DNA from: Tetracentron sinense | Lineage: Eukaryota > Streptophyta > Magnoliopsida > Trochodendrales > Trochodendraceae | DNA: 64,000 bases | Reading direction: 5' to 3' | Assembly: GCA_015143295.1 (NCBI GenBank) | Contig: CM026551.1 | Span: 15,425,827 to 15,489,826 of the forward strand | Shown here: positions 12,531-23,038 of the stretch, piece after piece | How the letters are laid out: every line of letters starts with the position of its first letter | Numbering within the stretch: the first letter of the stretch is position 1 | The notes under the pieces: model-generated | Seen by the model: only the letters and a program-made list of their open reading frames with translations | Database searches by the model: none | What the model was told of the DNA's origin: nothing | Translations under genes and position numbers: made by a program

Positions 12531-13439
12531 CTTTAAAGAGAGGCTATTACCAGTAAAGTAAAAAAAAAATTTGGAGGACAGAATGCGTGGTACAAGGAAC
12601 CTAACACGAGTGGGGACAGGGACCTCTTTAAACAAGCTATTATTACCATTAAAAACAATAAGAGGAAAAGTAGGGTCCTACAGACTACAGTCGCTTCCTT
12701 ACCTTTGATAAAAGGTACAAAATACACAAATGAACCGAACGGGACAGCCTACCAAGGCTATTATTTACCATTGTTACCCATTCTGGGAGAGGAATATAAT
12801 AATTTTAAAAACGTAAGGAGAGAGAAGGGAATCGGTAAAAAAGATAGCGTCCACAGTTACAGTCCTTACTCTTTTCTCTCACTTTGTTTTTAACCCAAAA
12901 AAAAAAAAAATCGTTGACAGACCGAAAGACCAAATAAAATAAAATAATAAAAAAACAAGTGTTAAATGGATGAGAGAGGGGACCACTCGTTTGTCCGGTC
13001 CCTCCCCTTTAACTTTGCTTTACCCTTTATAAGTATTTGATGAAACATTAAAAAAAAAAAACAAAATAGCTTCTTCGCACAAACGAATAGGAGGGAAGAA
13101 GGAGAGTGTGGACGATAACAGGAGAGGAAGAGGAGAGTGCGAGCAAGAGAGGAAGATCAGCGTACCTGGAGGCTGGAGCAGACGATATCAGGTATGTTCT
13201 TCGTTCACCCTTCTTTGCAGACCCACCCTTTTTTTTTTCTCTTTCTCTAGTCACTCTCAGGCTGTAAAGAAGAAGGGATTCTTCACCGCATATTAATCTC
13301 TCTTTTTCTTTCCAAAATCTTCTTCCAATGAGATCTAATAATCTCTTATTTCGTTCTATTTTTGGAGCACTAATCGCTGCTGACCCCTGCGTGAACGAAC
13401 TCTTTCTAAAAAGCCCTAAAAAAACAAATTAAGTCAGAA

Positions 13440-13587
13440 TTTTTTTTTTGGGCACGTATTATAAACGTGCCATCAAGCCGTGTCAAATAGGAGATGCTTC
13501 ACGGCACGGCGTGGGCACGTTCCGTGCCGTGTCCAGCCGTGCCGTGTCGTGTCCACGTGTTGGCACTTCAAATTTTCGGAAATCTGC
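13440..13587. repeat. hAT right subterminal repeats
   Basis: Dense GTGCCGTG, GCACGGC and related motifs in both orientations in the last 150 bp before the right terminal repeat, denser than at the left end. Confidence 0.7.
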
Positions 13588-13605
13588 CGTGCCTGGGTAA
13601 CACTG
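13588..13605. repeat. hAT right terminal inverted repeat
   Basis: CGTGCCTGGGTAACACTG, the exact reverse complement of 9,565-9,582, followed by the target duplication GGAATGAG (13,606-13,613). Confidence 0.95.
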
Positions 13606-13613
13606 GGAATGAG

Positions 13614-13962
13614 TGATTTTATTAATACGCATATTATAGTCTTGTTTTTAATCTTGATAGTTGATGTTTTAATACGCGTATTATAGTCTTGTTTTTAATC
13701 TTGATACTTGATGTTTTAATAAATTTTGATGGCTTTATGAGATGAATTAGATGTTAAAATGATGTTATGAACTAATTATTGTTGATTGTAGTTACCCTTT
13801 TTGTATATTATTTCACCAAATTGTTAGAATATTAATTAGCATTGTTTCTAATTTATAATCATTAACTTTTTTCTCCGTTTTTTCCCCAAAGTTTTCTCGT
13901 ATTTTCTTGAATTTTTCCGTACTTGACCCTTGCCAAATTATTCCCGAACCCCGACTTTGTGA
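13614..13962. mobile_element. Right half of the outer remnant around the hAT
   Basis: Starts with TGA, the probable stop of the frame interrupted by the hAT. It contains two 47-bp tandem copies (13,624-13,670 and 13,671-13,717) and ends near GGGTTCGGGAATAATTTGG on the minus strand. LINE sequence resumes beyond about 13,965. The element class is not proven. Confidence 0.4.
13624..13717. repeat. 47-bp tandem duplication
   Basis: Two adjacent copies starting AATACGCATATTATAG and AATACGCGTATTATAG, differing at a few positions. Confidence 0.9.
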
Positions 13963-13964
13963 CT

Positions 13965-14290
13965 ATGCCTAAATATAGCGTTAGCAGGACCCCCATCTTG
14001 ACAATTCCATTAGAGAAACCTTCAATCTTCGATTCTTCCATTCTGGAAATCATTCTACTCAAGCCCTCCGTGATCATAATGAATAGAAATGGAGAGAGGG
14101 GGTCATCTTGTCTAAACTACGAGAACTGCGAAATTACCTGACGGGTCTCCCATTAATTAAGATTGAGAACGATATTGTTGAGACATGCTCTTATCCATCT
14201 CCATCTTACTCTAAAGCTCATTCTACCCAATAGGTATTCAACGAAGTCCTAAGGAACATGATCATATGCTTTTCCCACATCAAGTTTGCA

Positions 14291-14321
<31 letters not shown>

Positions 14322-14720
14322 GGGGGGGGGTACGGATGCATTTGTTATCTATTATAATATCGACCAAAGTCTGTCTCCTTCCCACAAAGGCACCATGAGG
14401 ATGTGAGGAGTGGAAATAATGGTTACCCATAACCACCTCCAACCTAGAGTCTCTTGAGCTCCTTTTAACTTTGGAATTCCCCTCATCATATAATTCTTGA
14501 ACCACACTAAGTCCGTCCCTGCCCACAATGTCCCAGCAGACCTTGTAAAACACAATGGAGAAACCATCCGAGCCAGGTGCTTTATCACCCTCCATTCCTC
14601 TTTCACACTCAAGATCTCCTTGCAAAGTTTTCTTCAAAGATGCTACTTATCCGACAACCTCTTAAAGTCAAGACCATCCACCGGAGGTTTCCATTTTTGC
14701 CTTTGTGTAAAAAGTGCCTA
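13965..14720 (-). pseudogene. LINE fragment, N-terminal part of reverse transcriptase
   Basis: The minus strand has the DKAPGSDGF motif near 14,570, then CWDIVGRDG, a GAFVGRRQ-like segment near 14,380, and a LSRMISRMEES-like segment near 14,050. This is the standard order in L1 ORF2 ahead of the FxDD motif. Sequence stops just before the catalytic FxDD; the next LINE piece (9,131-9,290) starts about 70 residues later, so about 200 bp is missing at the nested-insertion site. A T/G homopolymer junction at 14,294-14,330 disrupts the frame. Confidence 0.85.
14294..14330. repeat. Homopolymer junction T18-G19
   Basis: Eighteen T directly followed by nineteen G, within LINE reverse transcriptase sequence. 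Confidence 0.95.
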
Positions 14721-14729
14721 CAAATCCTT

Positions 14730-15330
14730 AAAACAGCCAGTTCTGCATCATATCAACGATATAGTAGTGTGTATCGTAACAGTCTCAGTAGTATTGTTGA
14801 TAATGTCACGATACACTACAAACAAAGCCGGTCGAAATCCAAGAATTGTTATGTTTCAACTTTGTTCTAACCATTTTAAACCTGTATCGGACGGTATCAT
14901 TTGTATCTCTGTCAAAACTTACGATAGGTCGATACTAGTAAGATGGTTGCAAGAGCCATTGGTCCCGGGATAGATCCGCATGTATTTGAATATGATGAGG
15001 GGGAATTGATCCAAAAATTGGATTGGGGTCAAGACACAGTCTGGCGATGCCGGCTGACTTAAGTGCCCCCGAGCCATGCAAAATGGTGAAAAATGGTTCC
15101 CTATTTCACGGCTTACTAACTCTGCCTGAGGGGAGTACCTATACATAAATGTATTAAACATATGTTGTGATCTCCCATAAAAGGTTCAGAATATTTAATG
15201 TATTTCTATCTTTTCTTGGCAAAATTTTTGAGAACCTGTTTAAAACACAGATGTACACACTCGCACATGTATATATGAAGGTTACATACTCTAGTGCATA
15301 TATGACCTTTGTTGCATCTGAAACGTGCAG
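14730..15330. other. No recognisable gene
   Basis: Contains CGATAC/GTATCG-rich sequence near 14,755-14,940 that resembles degraded ends of the small GTATCG family. Otherwise unassigned. Confidence 0.35.
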
Positions 15331-15551
15331 GACCATTAACATTGAAGAACAAACAAAAAGAGTCAAAAGGTGATAAAAAGTCCAGTGAAGTGGATCCTGA
15401 TGAACCCATTCTTGACACAACTCCTGCTAGTTCTGCACCAATTGAAGCTGGTCGAATAGGACAGCAAACTAGTGGAGAGAAGACCTTGAGAGATGCTGTG
15501 AAGCCAAAACACAAGAGAAAAATAAAGCCTTCCACCAATGATGTGAACTAG
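15331..15551 (+). other. Candidate terminal exon of an unassigned protein
   Basis: After a plausible acceptor (AAACGTGCAG at 15,321-15,330) an open frame of about 73 codons runs to TAG at 15,549-15,551. It is strongly hydrophilic and ends with a basic cluster KPKHKRKIKPS that looks like a nuclear localisation signal. A second short exon-like stretch with a good acceptor lies near 16,252-16,365. No family is recognised. It could be the 3' end of a gene whose 5' part is the decayed frame near 0.7 kb, separated by the transposon cluster, but that link is speculation. Confidence 0.3.
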
Positions 15552-15559
15552 TTTTTGAC

Positions 15560-17640
15560 AACATTATTCTGTCATTGCTATTCTTTTTTCTTTTTGCCTC
15601 TTCTCTTGTGGCTGTTGTGTCTCTTTTCCATCTTGCCTTTTTCCCCGGCGGTATACTTTAGAAAGTTTTGTACCTTTTTTTTTTCTTATTTAAGGGTTTC
15701 ATTTGCTTTGCATGTGAAGAGCTACTAGATATTTCAATTATGTAAAAAAAAAAAGTGTTTCTTGCATTATGTTGTTAATTTGGGAGATATTTTGCTTGCA
15801 GAAGTTTTGGGGCCTGCTTTTCACAGGGGACCAGTATGGCATCAATGGTCAAATTGCTAATTGGACTTTTTTTACACTTTGACTGAGCAAAATATAAACC
15901 GCTTCATGGGAAGGTTATAAAATTGCTTCACTAGGGATCCACACTAGGCGTCTTATGCATGCTCAATATTGTTCATTTGCATTACAGGATGATTGATTCG
16001 TGCCAAGCTTTGAATGAATGTTGGTTGATACCATAGTCAACAAGATGTATATTTTTTCCCCGCAAAAAGTTTCAAATATTTTGACTTTCTCATTATAATT
16101 TAATTCTTCAATTATCCATGACTGAAAAAATTCCAAAAATTAAATGCGAATAATAGCTGCTATATGAAACATATTTGTTTATGAATTATCATAATGTTAT
16201 TTTTTTTCTCCACATTTTTGTTCCCACTTCTCTGTGTTTTTCCAATATTTCAGAGCTTTTTCTTAGTGGAAAATTTACCAAACCCTGACGTGGTGACTCT
16301 GGCCAACACAGTTACTTCACCAAAGAACACACATGATCAGGCCATGCTTTCTGATGCAGTCTGAAAATTGAAGTTAGAGGTGAGCAGAGTTGCATGTTCT
16401 TACTTGGAAGTGAGTATTCTCAAAACCAGATAAGATGTAATTCCAAAATGTTTTCTGTCCAGTTATTTTGCTTGGAATGAATTGAAAACTTCTGCTTGGA
16501 ATGAATTGGAAACTTTGGAGCCTACTTGGGAGAAGCCTCTACTAACGGTAGATATTGCTTTTGCCTTTAGGGGGGTGTTTTTTCCAGCTCCTCTTTTCTT
16601 CAGTGTATATGCATTCCATAGCTGTATGGTCGCCTTGTAGTTGACACTTTCAATACTAATACTAATGCCCTGGGGGTTGAGTTGAACCTAGTGGTTTGGA
16701 GTGAATAAAGGATGGCATGTAGAGGTTCCTTGAGAATCTTAATTGTCTTCTTTGACCTATGAAGTATCTTGATAACTAACTTATTTTAGACTAATTTGGT
16801 CATGGAATCGTAAACATGTTAGTTATAACAGAATGTATTGAGGTGACACGTAGAATAAATCTAAGAGACCCCCCCTTTGGGGGAACTCTGTAAATAGGGT
16901 GACCACATTCAATTTTAGAGATTTGAAACCTGGATCAACTTCATTTGACTCTCACTCTCATTCCTCTCTAAGACCATCTCAATAAATTCAATTGTTCTTC
17001 ATAAGTTATTTTCCTTTCCTCTGACCAAAGATCCACCATTCTCTTTTTGTATCTCTTTTTTATTATTATTGTTCTTTGATCGTATGTCCGGAGATAATCA
17101 GGACAAATCGACTTGGATGTCAAGTTTGGGTTGATCTTGAGTTGGAGAGAATCCAAATTCTCGACAGTTCATAGAAGAAGTTTTTAAATCAATTCCCAGA
17201 TCTGCATCTAGATCAAATTGTTAGATCGTTGATCCAATAATTGGCGAGTCCACCGGTGATCGCTGCCATGATTTGAAGGAGGATATAGTGAATCATAAGC
17301 TCGGAGGACCTTCAACTCAATTACCAACAATGGAAGAATGCTGAGGAAACAGAAACTTCGTTTAATTTGAACCAGTCTCAGGCATGGCTATTCTTCTCAG
17401 ACCGTAGGCGCTTTAAAACATGTCAGAGGCCTTTACAAAGGTGCTTGGGTTTTGAAATGAACCGTAGGAAAGGTCATCTGTTGGATGTCTCTGAGCACCT
17501 TGATAATTTTTTGGGGGTTAAAGGTACCTTGATAATTGAGGAATACATACTTTCACAATTCCTACTCTTAACCCTCACGATAATAAAAACAACTTTGTGT
17601 GAGTATGTGTGAGCCCACACAAAATCATCTGTTTCATTAT
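15560..17640. other. No firm gene; possible short exon near 16.25 kb
   Basis: A pyrimidine-rich acceptor (CCAATATTTCAG) is followed by an open stretch to TGA at about 16,365. The rest is AT-rich with no recognised domain. The far end abuts the gypsy LTR. Confidence 0.35.
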
Positions 17641-17776
17641 TGTAAGGGATAAAATTCGTAAAAACTAATTAACGTTGGGGAACGAGCTAGCTTTTGTTGT
17701 TTTGTGCACGAAAGTGACACGTGGACATGTGTTTGAGTCACGTGCTTAAAATAGAAGGATAAACACTATCTGATGC

Positions 17777-17930
17777 ACAACGTTCACGTTGCATAAATTA
17801 CGACGTATATGTGGTCTTGCAAACAACGTTTTCGTTGTGGTTTTGACAACGTGTTCATTGTCTTATGCACAACGTAAACGTTGTATTCTCGACAACGTTT
17901 TCGTTGTTAAATGAACAACGAGTCCGTTGT
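17777..17930. repeat. Array of 16-bp palindromes at 23-bp pitch in LTR U3
   Basis: Units with consensus ACAACGTNNACGTTGT (allowing NNNN in the centre) start at 17,777, 17,800 (degenerate), 17,823, 17,846, 17,869, 17,892 and 17,915, each exactly 23 bp apart. Both arms are conserved and the spacers vary, which is what a site bound by a dimeric protein would look like. Two further half-sites start at 17,971 and 17,994, again 23 bp apart. Confidence 0.95.
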
Positions 17931-18242
17931 AACTCAGATAAAGATGTCCAGGTCATATTTTAAGACATATACAACGTACCCGAGCTCGAGTCAACAACGA
18001 GACCGACTCGCAGGAGGAAGTGATCAGGAGGCGATCGGTTATGCTGACAAGTGGGCCGAAAACACTGTCTTGGCATTTAATGCTGGTCACTTCTGTGTGC
18101 TGTCAGACCCAACCGACTGAACTCATGGTAGACTTTCACGTGTGATGCAACAGGTGGCAGAGTTTACTGACATATTTGGTAATGAATGCAGGGCACGTGG
18201 TATGGGCATCTATGGTCATCTATAGTCATATCAAGGTTAACC

Positions 18243-18250
18243 TATAAATA
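18243..18250 (+). promoter_or_regulatory. TATA box of the gypsy LTR
   Basis: TATAAATA downstream of the palindrome array and about 216 bp upstream of the primer-binding site. Confidence 0.65.
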
Positions 18251-18466
18251 CCCCGAGAATTTCAGTGTTAAAGGGATCCAAACACGCATATATTTTTCAG
18301 TGCTATTGTGCGTCTTACTGTTCATCATCTTCTCCACCTACTTACTTTATCATCGGAGTACAGGTCAGGGTATCACACCCTTCAACTTCAACCTTCTACC
18401 AGTAAACCAGAGTGTGAACAGTTGCAGCTGACACGTGTCCTTTCCTAGATTTTTCCCTTTCCAAAT

Positions 18467-18483
18467 TGGTGCCGTCTGTGGGA
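18467..18483 (+). promoter_or_regulatory. Primer-binding site
   Basis: TGGTGCCGTCTGTGGGA, one base from the form TGGCGCCGTCTGTGGGA found in Tat-lineage elements, just after the LTR end. Complementary to a tRNA 3' end. Confidence 0.8.
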
Positions 18484-18518
18484 TATTATAAACGAACCTC
18501 CCTTAGCTCTTTGTGATC

Positions 18519-20189
18519 ATGACTGATCAAATTTTTGTGCCCGGGCGTGAGAATCAAACCCCTCAGGCCATCCTATTCGCACCTTCTATCGTGCAGACTT
18601 TCATTCCTGAGATCAGTCCATCGTCTGACCAGCCAGAGAGGACCATGCTCCCCCCCATTGAGCCTTCTGTCTCTGATCGTATTTTGGTGATATTGCAAAG
18701 ACAGCAGTCTGCTCTGGATCAGATCACCAGACACCAGCAGATGATGCAAGAAAGGCTTGATGCATTCAAGCATAGCAGGCTCGAAGTGGATGACGGGCCA
18801 TCTCATAGACCCTCAGTGAGACGTCAGCTTGACTTCTCTTCTCCCCCATTAGCACCAGAGAACCGTGACACCAGGTTCGTGCTTCCTCCTACTAAGAGAG
18901 AGGCAAGACAACCTCCGATTCGTACGGAGCAGAGAGTCTCTTCTGATCGTATTGATTTGCAAGAAGAAGCAGGACAAGAAGATTCAAGAGGTGCTGCCGA
19001 AGGAGCGGTTGCTCAGAAGACTTGGATGACTTCCAAGGAGGTGGAAGCTATGATTAGTGTTTGTGTCAAGAGCATGAAATGAGGGATTCCTGATCACTTT
19101 GCTCAGTCAGCAAAGGACAACGTCGAGAACTCTCCTTTCACAGATGTCATCAATCAGTCATACACTTCTTCCAAGTTTATGACCCCAATCTTCCCCATGT
19201 ACACCGGGAAAACGGATCCGGAGGAGCATTTATTTGACTTCAAGCATGCGATGGCTGTTCGCAATCCAGATGATAATCTGTATTGCAAGGCCTTCCCCAA
19301 TAGCCTGGCAGGAGCGGCATCAAGATGGTTTCGCAATCTACCTCCTGGTTCAATCAGCAACTTCTCCGAGCTCAGGTCGGCTTTTATTGATCAGTTCATT
19401 ATCAATAAAAAGAAGAAGGCATGTGCAGATACTCTCTTCTCTTTAAGGATGAAGCCAGCAGAATCCTTGAGAGACTTCATTTCGCACTTCACTGACGAAA
19501 TCCATAGCATCGATAAAGTCGATGAAGAGAGTTGTATTGCTGCTTTTAAGAATGCTATCCTCAGGCATTCCGAGCTCTATAAATCTCTGGCTCTTGACTA
19601 TCCTGTCAAGATGGACGAGATGATTGTTCGTGCAACCAAGTACGGAAGATACGAAGATGATGTTTCCGTTGTGCCGAAGCCAAGGACGAGAGGGGTGGAC
19701 GTGATAGAGAAAGCATGCCGGTCGTTTAAGAGGAAGGAGAAGAGGCAGAGGTATGAGTCTTCATCATCAGAGGACTCACCGCCTAGGAAGCAGAAGGAAA
19801 AAGTAGTGGATGTGACTCAGCGGGATCAGCCGGTTCGGCGCCCGTATGAAGGTAATTATAATCAATCCCAGCAGCAGGGTAGGACAGAGAGACGTCCTAA
19901 CCCGAACTTTCAGCAGCAAGCGAGGCAGCATTATCAGCCTCACCAGGAACAGCCACAAGTGCAGCGAGAGAGAGGTGTTCAGCCTAGTGAGAGACGACCT
20001 TTTGCAGCTCGGACGGATCCCATCCATTTTACTGCTAGCCCAGGGACCATCATGAAGTCAATGGAGGCCAAGCGTATTTCGAATGGCCTGCTACAGCTGT
20101 ACAAGATGTTACGTCGGGACCACGGGCACATGAGTATTGCCATTATCATAAATGTCATGGTCATCTTACGAACCGATGTCGCATCTTGA
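18519..20189 (+). pseudogene. gag of the Tat-type element
   Basis: Capsid/nucleocapsid polyprotein. ATG at 18,519 opens a Gln- and Pro-rich N-terminus; an in-frame TGA at 19,080-19,082 interrupts it, and the same frame continues to 20,189. The capsid core follows, with the plant gypsy gag signature around YTGKTDPEEHL near 19,200, RWFRNLPPGSI near 19,330 and a LRDFISHF-type segment near 19,470. The C-terminal basic, Gln-rich region leads into a zinc knuckle (C, C, H and C ligands within about 20,135-20,180) that is readable only in another frame, so a frameshift lies near 20,100-20,135. Non-functional as it stands. Confidence 0.85.
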
Positions 20190-20258
20190 GGGAGTATTTG
20201 GAGAGACCGGTCCAGGAAGGGTACTTAGGAGAGTCTCAGTTCTAATAACGGTAGCACG

Positions 20259-20962
20259 ATGCGCACCAGAGAACCGTTATCCAAACCCCGTACAGGAGAG
20301 CCTGCCAGTAATCCAAGTACTAGTGGAGGAGGACGAGGGAGAACCCCTTTGGGCACTATCAACGTCATTTGCCGTGTGCGAGCACCAGAGGAGGACGTAG
20401 AGAGAGACTTCAGAGCAAAGACGAGGAAGATGTCTCACGAAGCTGAGGTTTGTCAGGTACAGATGTCTGCAAGAAGCGTGGGGCAGACGCTTACTTTCAC
20501 TGATCATGATATGGCAACGGTAATCCGGCCTCATTATGATGCTCTTGTTCTCACCATGAGAATAGAAAATTTCGACATCAAAAGGGTGCTCGTAGATTCC
20601 GGGAGTGGGGCAGCATCTTGTATCTTTATGCTTTCACTCAGATGAAGTTGGATCCGTCCATTCTCATCTCTGCTCAGACCCCGCTGTTCGGGTTTGATAG
20701 CAGTTCGATGAAACCGTTAGGCGACGTCGTCTTACCCGTTGTGGCAAGACCCGTTGTCCTACAAACCAGATTTTCCGTTCTGGATGCTCCATCACCTTAC
20801 AACGCAATCGTGAGTCGATGGTGGACCCATGAGATGAAGGTTGTTCCCTCCTCGTATTATCAGGTGTTGAAATACCCGACGCAGGACGGACCCCAGGAGA
20901 TCAGAGGGGATCAATTGGCGTCGCAGAAGTGTGATTTCCCTCCTTCCGTTGTGCCCAAATAG
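20259..20962 (+). pseudogene. Retroviral-type aspartic protease of the Tat-type element
   Basis: A frame ending at 20,645 contains the active-site motif VLVDSGSGA near 20,588. The rest of the domain continues in another frame from about 20,618 to a TAG at 20,960-20,962, so one frameshift splits the domain. The downstream flap/dimer region includes YNAIVSRWW, where the family usually has a GR pair, and EIRGDQ. Followed without spacing by the reverse transcriptase region. Confidence 0.8.
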
Positions 20963-20983
20963 CAATTACAGGTCGACTCCGTT

Positions 20984-22232
20984 GTGGAAGAGAGCTCGGA
21001 GGCCACGTTGTGCAGACCTTCCATTGAGCCCACGAAGGCAGTCAATCTGGGAACGGAAGAAGAGCCAAAGGTGTTGCAGATCGGGACAAGCTTGACAACG
21101 GACGAAGAGGGCGAGTTGCTGGAATTTTTGAAGAGGAACCTTGATGTCTTTGCATGGTCGCACAAAGATATGACAGGCATCAATCCGAGCATTATCTGTC
21201 ATCACCTCAACGTTGATCCTGTTGTCCCTTCGGTGAAGCAGAAACCTCGGAGACTTGCCCCAGCCTATCATGATGTAGTGAATGAAGAGATAGACAAGCT
21301 GATCTAGTTTGGGTTCATCCAAGAAGTGCAGTATCCTGACTGGATAGCTAATGTAATAGCTGTACACAAGAAGAACGGCAAGGTGAGAGTTTGCATTGAC
21401 TTCACTGGTGTCAATAAAGCATGTCCCAAAGACTTTTTCCCTATGCCAAGGATTGATAGGCTCATCAATGCCACCGATGGCCATGAAATGTTATCATTTA
21501 TGAATGGTTATTCAGGCTATAATCAAATCCTCCTGGCGGAAGAAGATCAAGAAAATACCACTTTCATTACAGAGCGTGTCTTGTTATGTTATCGTGTTAT
21601 GCCTTTTGGTATGAAGAATGCCGGCTACGTATCAACGTCTGATAAATCTCATGTTTGAGCCACTTCTCGGCAAAACGGTTGAAGTTTACATTGATGACAT
21701 CGTTGTGAAGAGCCGACTTCGGAATACCCTTGTAATGGACCTTGCTGAGCCCTTCTCTATTCTGAGAACTTTCAATTTGAAGATAAACCCAGAGAAGTGT
21801 ACTTTCGGAGTTACCTCTGGCAAATTCTTGGGATATCTTGTGAGCCAGCGGGGTATTGAAGCTAATCCAGCTCAGATTCGAGCTCTGCTGGACATGCCGG
21901 AGCCCAAGTCGAAGAAGGAGATCCAGAAGTTAACAGGGCGTATCGCTGCACTCAATCGGTTTATCTCCAAGTCATCTGATCGTTATAAACCCCTCTTTGA
22001 GCTCCTGAGGAAGGATTCTATTTTTGCGTGGACGTCAGAGTGTTCTCGAGCTTTCATTGCTTTGAAAGAGTATTTAGGCTCAGCCCCTATTCTCTCCGTC
22101 CCTGAGCCAGGTGAAGTCTTGTATCTGTATCTTTCTGTCTCAGAGCAGGCCATTGGCTCAGTCTGGGTCCGGTGTTGTGGCGGCGTTGAGAGGCCTGTAT
22201 ATTTCATCAGCAAAACTTTTCTCAAGACATAA
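20984..22232 (+). pseudogene. Reverse transcriptase and first RNase H (start) of the Tat-type element
   Basis: The linker and fingers are read from 20,984, with a TAG at 21,305-21,307 in the same frame. The palm follows, with RVCIDFTGVN near 21,390 and MPFGMKNAG near 21,600. A two-base loss near 21,625 shifts the frame, after which the catalytic YIDDIVVKS appears near 21,690. The thumb/connection region (FGVTSGKFLGY, KEIQKLTGRIAALNRF) runs into RNase H, where a TAA at 22,230-22,232 interrupts. The catalytic YIDD is preserved although the frame is not. Confidence 0.9.
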
Positions 22233-22256
22233 TGTAATTATAGCAAGCTCGAGAAG

Positions 22257-23036
22257 GTGTGTCTTGCTCTTGTCTTTTCTACTGAAAAGCTTCGTCCTTA
22301 CTTTCATGCTCATACTATCGTTGTCATCACAACGCATCCTTTAAAAGTCGTGTTGGGACGACCCGAGTTGGCGGGGAGGATGTCGAAGTGGGTTGTGGCT
22401 CTGAGTGAGTTCGACATTCAGTATAAAGCGAGAAGTTCAGAGAAGGGGCAAGCAATGGCAGGGTTCCTTTCTAACTTCCCCGTGGAGGAGGTAGAGGAGG
22501 TGATTGCTGATCTTCGTGAGCTCTCTGATGAGGTTGACAACGAGGATATCGTTGTAGATAGAGATAAATCATCAGAATGGGTTGATTGGCTATTGTACGT
22601 AGATGGATCTTCTAACTCGAGTGGTTCAGGACTTGGTGTTGTGCTCATTAGTCCGGAAAACATAAAAGTACAGAAGATGTCACGTCTCGGGTTTACTGCC
22701 TCCAACAACGAAGCTGAGTACGAAGCATTGCTGCTTGACTTGCAGAGTGCGCACAAGCTGCAGGTCTCTAGATTGAAAGTTTTTTGTGATTCACAGCTTG
22801 TAGTGAATCAGGTGAATGGAGACTATGAATGCAAGGATGATCGAATGAAACAGTATACTGCACTCATTCGTTTGCAGTGTGAAGCATTCACCGTTGTGGA
22901 GATCAAGCATACCCGAAGAGATCAGAATAGGCATGTTGACGCTTTGGCTTATCTTGCTTCCATGATGCAGTCTGATGAACCCAAGGCCATCCTTATGGAA
23001 TATAAAGAATATCCTTCGATAGCATTCCAGTCGTAG
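22257..23036 (+). pseudogene. End of RNase H plus second, archaeal-type RNase H
   Basis: The frame continues from the reverse transcriptase region past the TAA and contains KLRPYFHAH, VLGRPELAGR and FDIQYKARS, the standard end of the gypsy RNase H. After a linker a second RNase H starts at about 22,590: YVDGSSN, then NNEAEYEAL, FCDSQLVVNQ, and RDQNRHVDALA, supplying all four acidic positions. Presence of this extra domain between RT-RH and integrase is a marker of the Tat lineage. This open segment of 260 codons looks intact in itself. Confidence 0.85.
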
Positions 23037-23038
23037 CG

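Larger units (their letters stand above)
9565..13605 (-). mobile_element. Complete hAT (Ac-like) DNA transposon, 4,041 bp
   Basis: Both ends are defined. The left terminal inverted repeat CAGTGTTACCCAGGCACG (9,565-9,582) is perfectly matched by its reverse complement at 13,588-13,605. The 8-bp direct repeat GGAATGAG lies at 9,557-9,564 and again at 13,606-13,613. Eight-bp target duplications and CA...TG termini are the hallmark of the hAT superfamily. The element encodes a BED-zinc-finger, DUF659 and hAT-dimerisation transposase on the minus strand, carries GC-rich subterminal repeats at both ends, and has a 96-bp tandem repeat upstream of the transposase start. It lies inside an older remnant which itself lies inside a LINE. 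Identical ends and a perfect target duplication suggest a fairly recent insertion. Confidence 0.95.
17641..18463 (+). repeat. 5' LTR of the Tat-type element
   Basis: The right end is TTTCCA immediately before the primer-binding site. A TATA box (TATAAATA at 18,243-18,250) lies about 220 bp before the LTR end, as expected for U3/R. The U3 part contains the palindrome array at 17,777-17,930. The left edge is inferred from TG and length (about 820 bp). Confidence 0.6.

Noticed and set aside
14497-14973. 158-codon plus-strand open frame
   Set aside because: Antisense to LINE reverse transcriptase, then runs into unrelated sequence.
17777-18009. CRISPR-like appearance of regularly spaced palindromes
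   Set aside because: The repeats are only 16 bp with 7-bp spacers, in a plant retrotransposon LTR; there are no cas genes and the scale is wrong for CRISPR.
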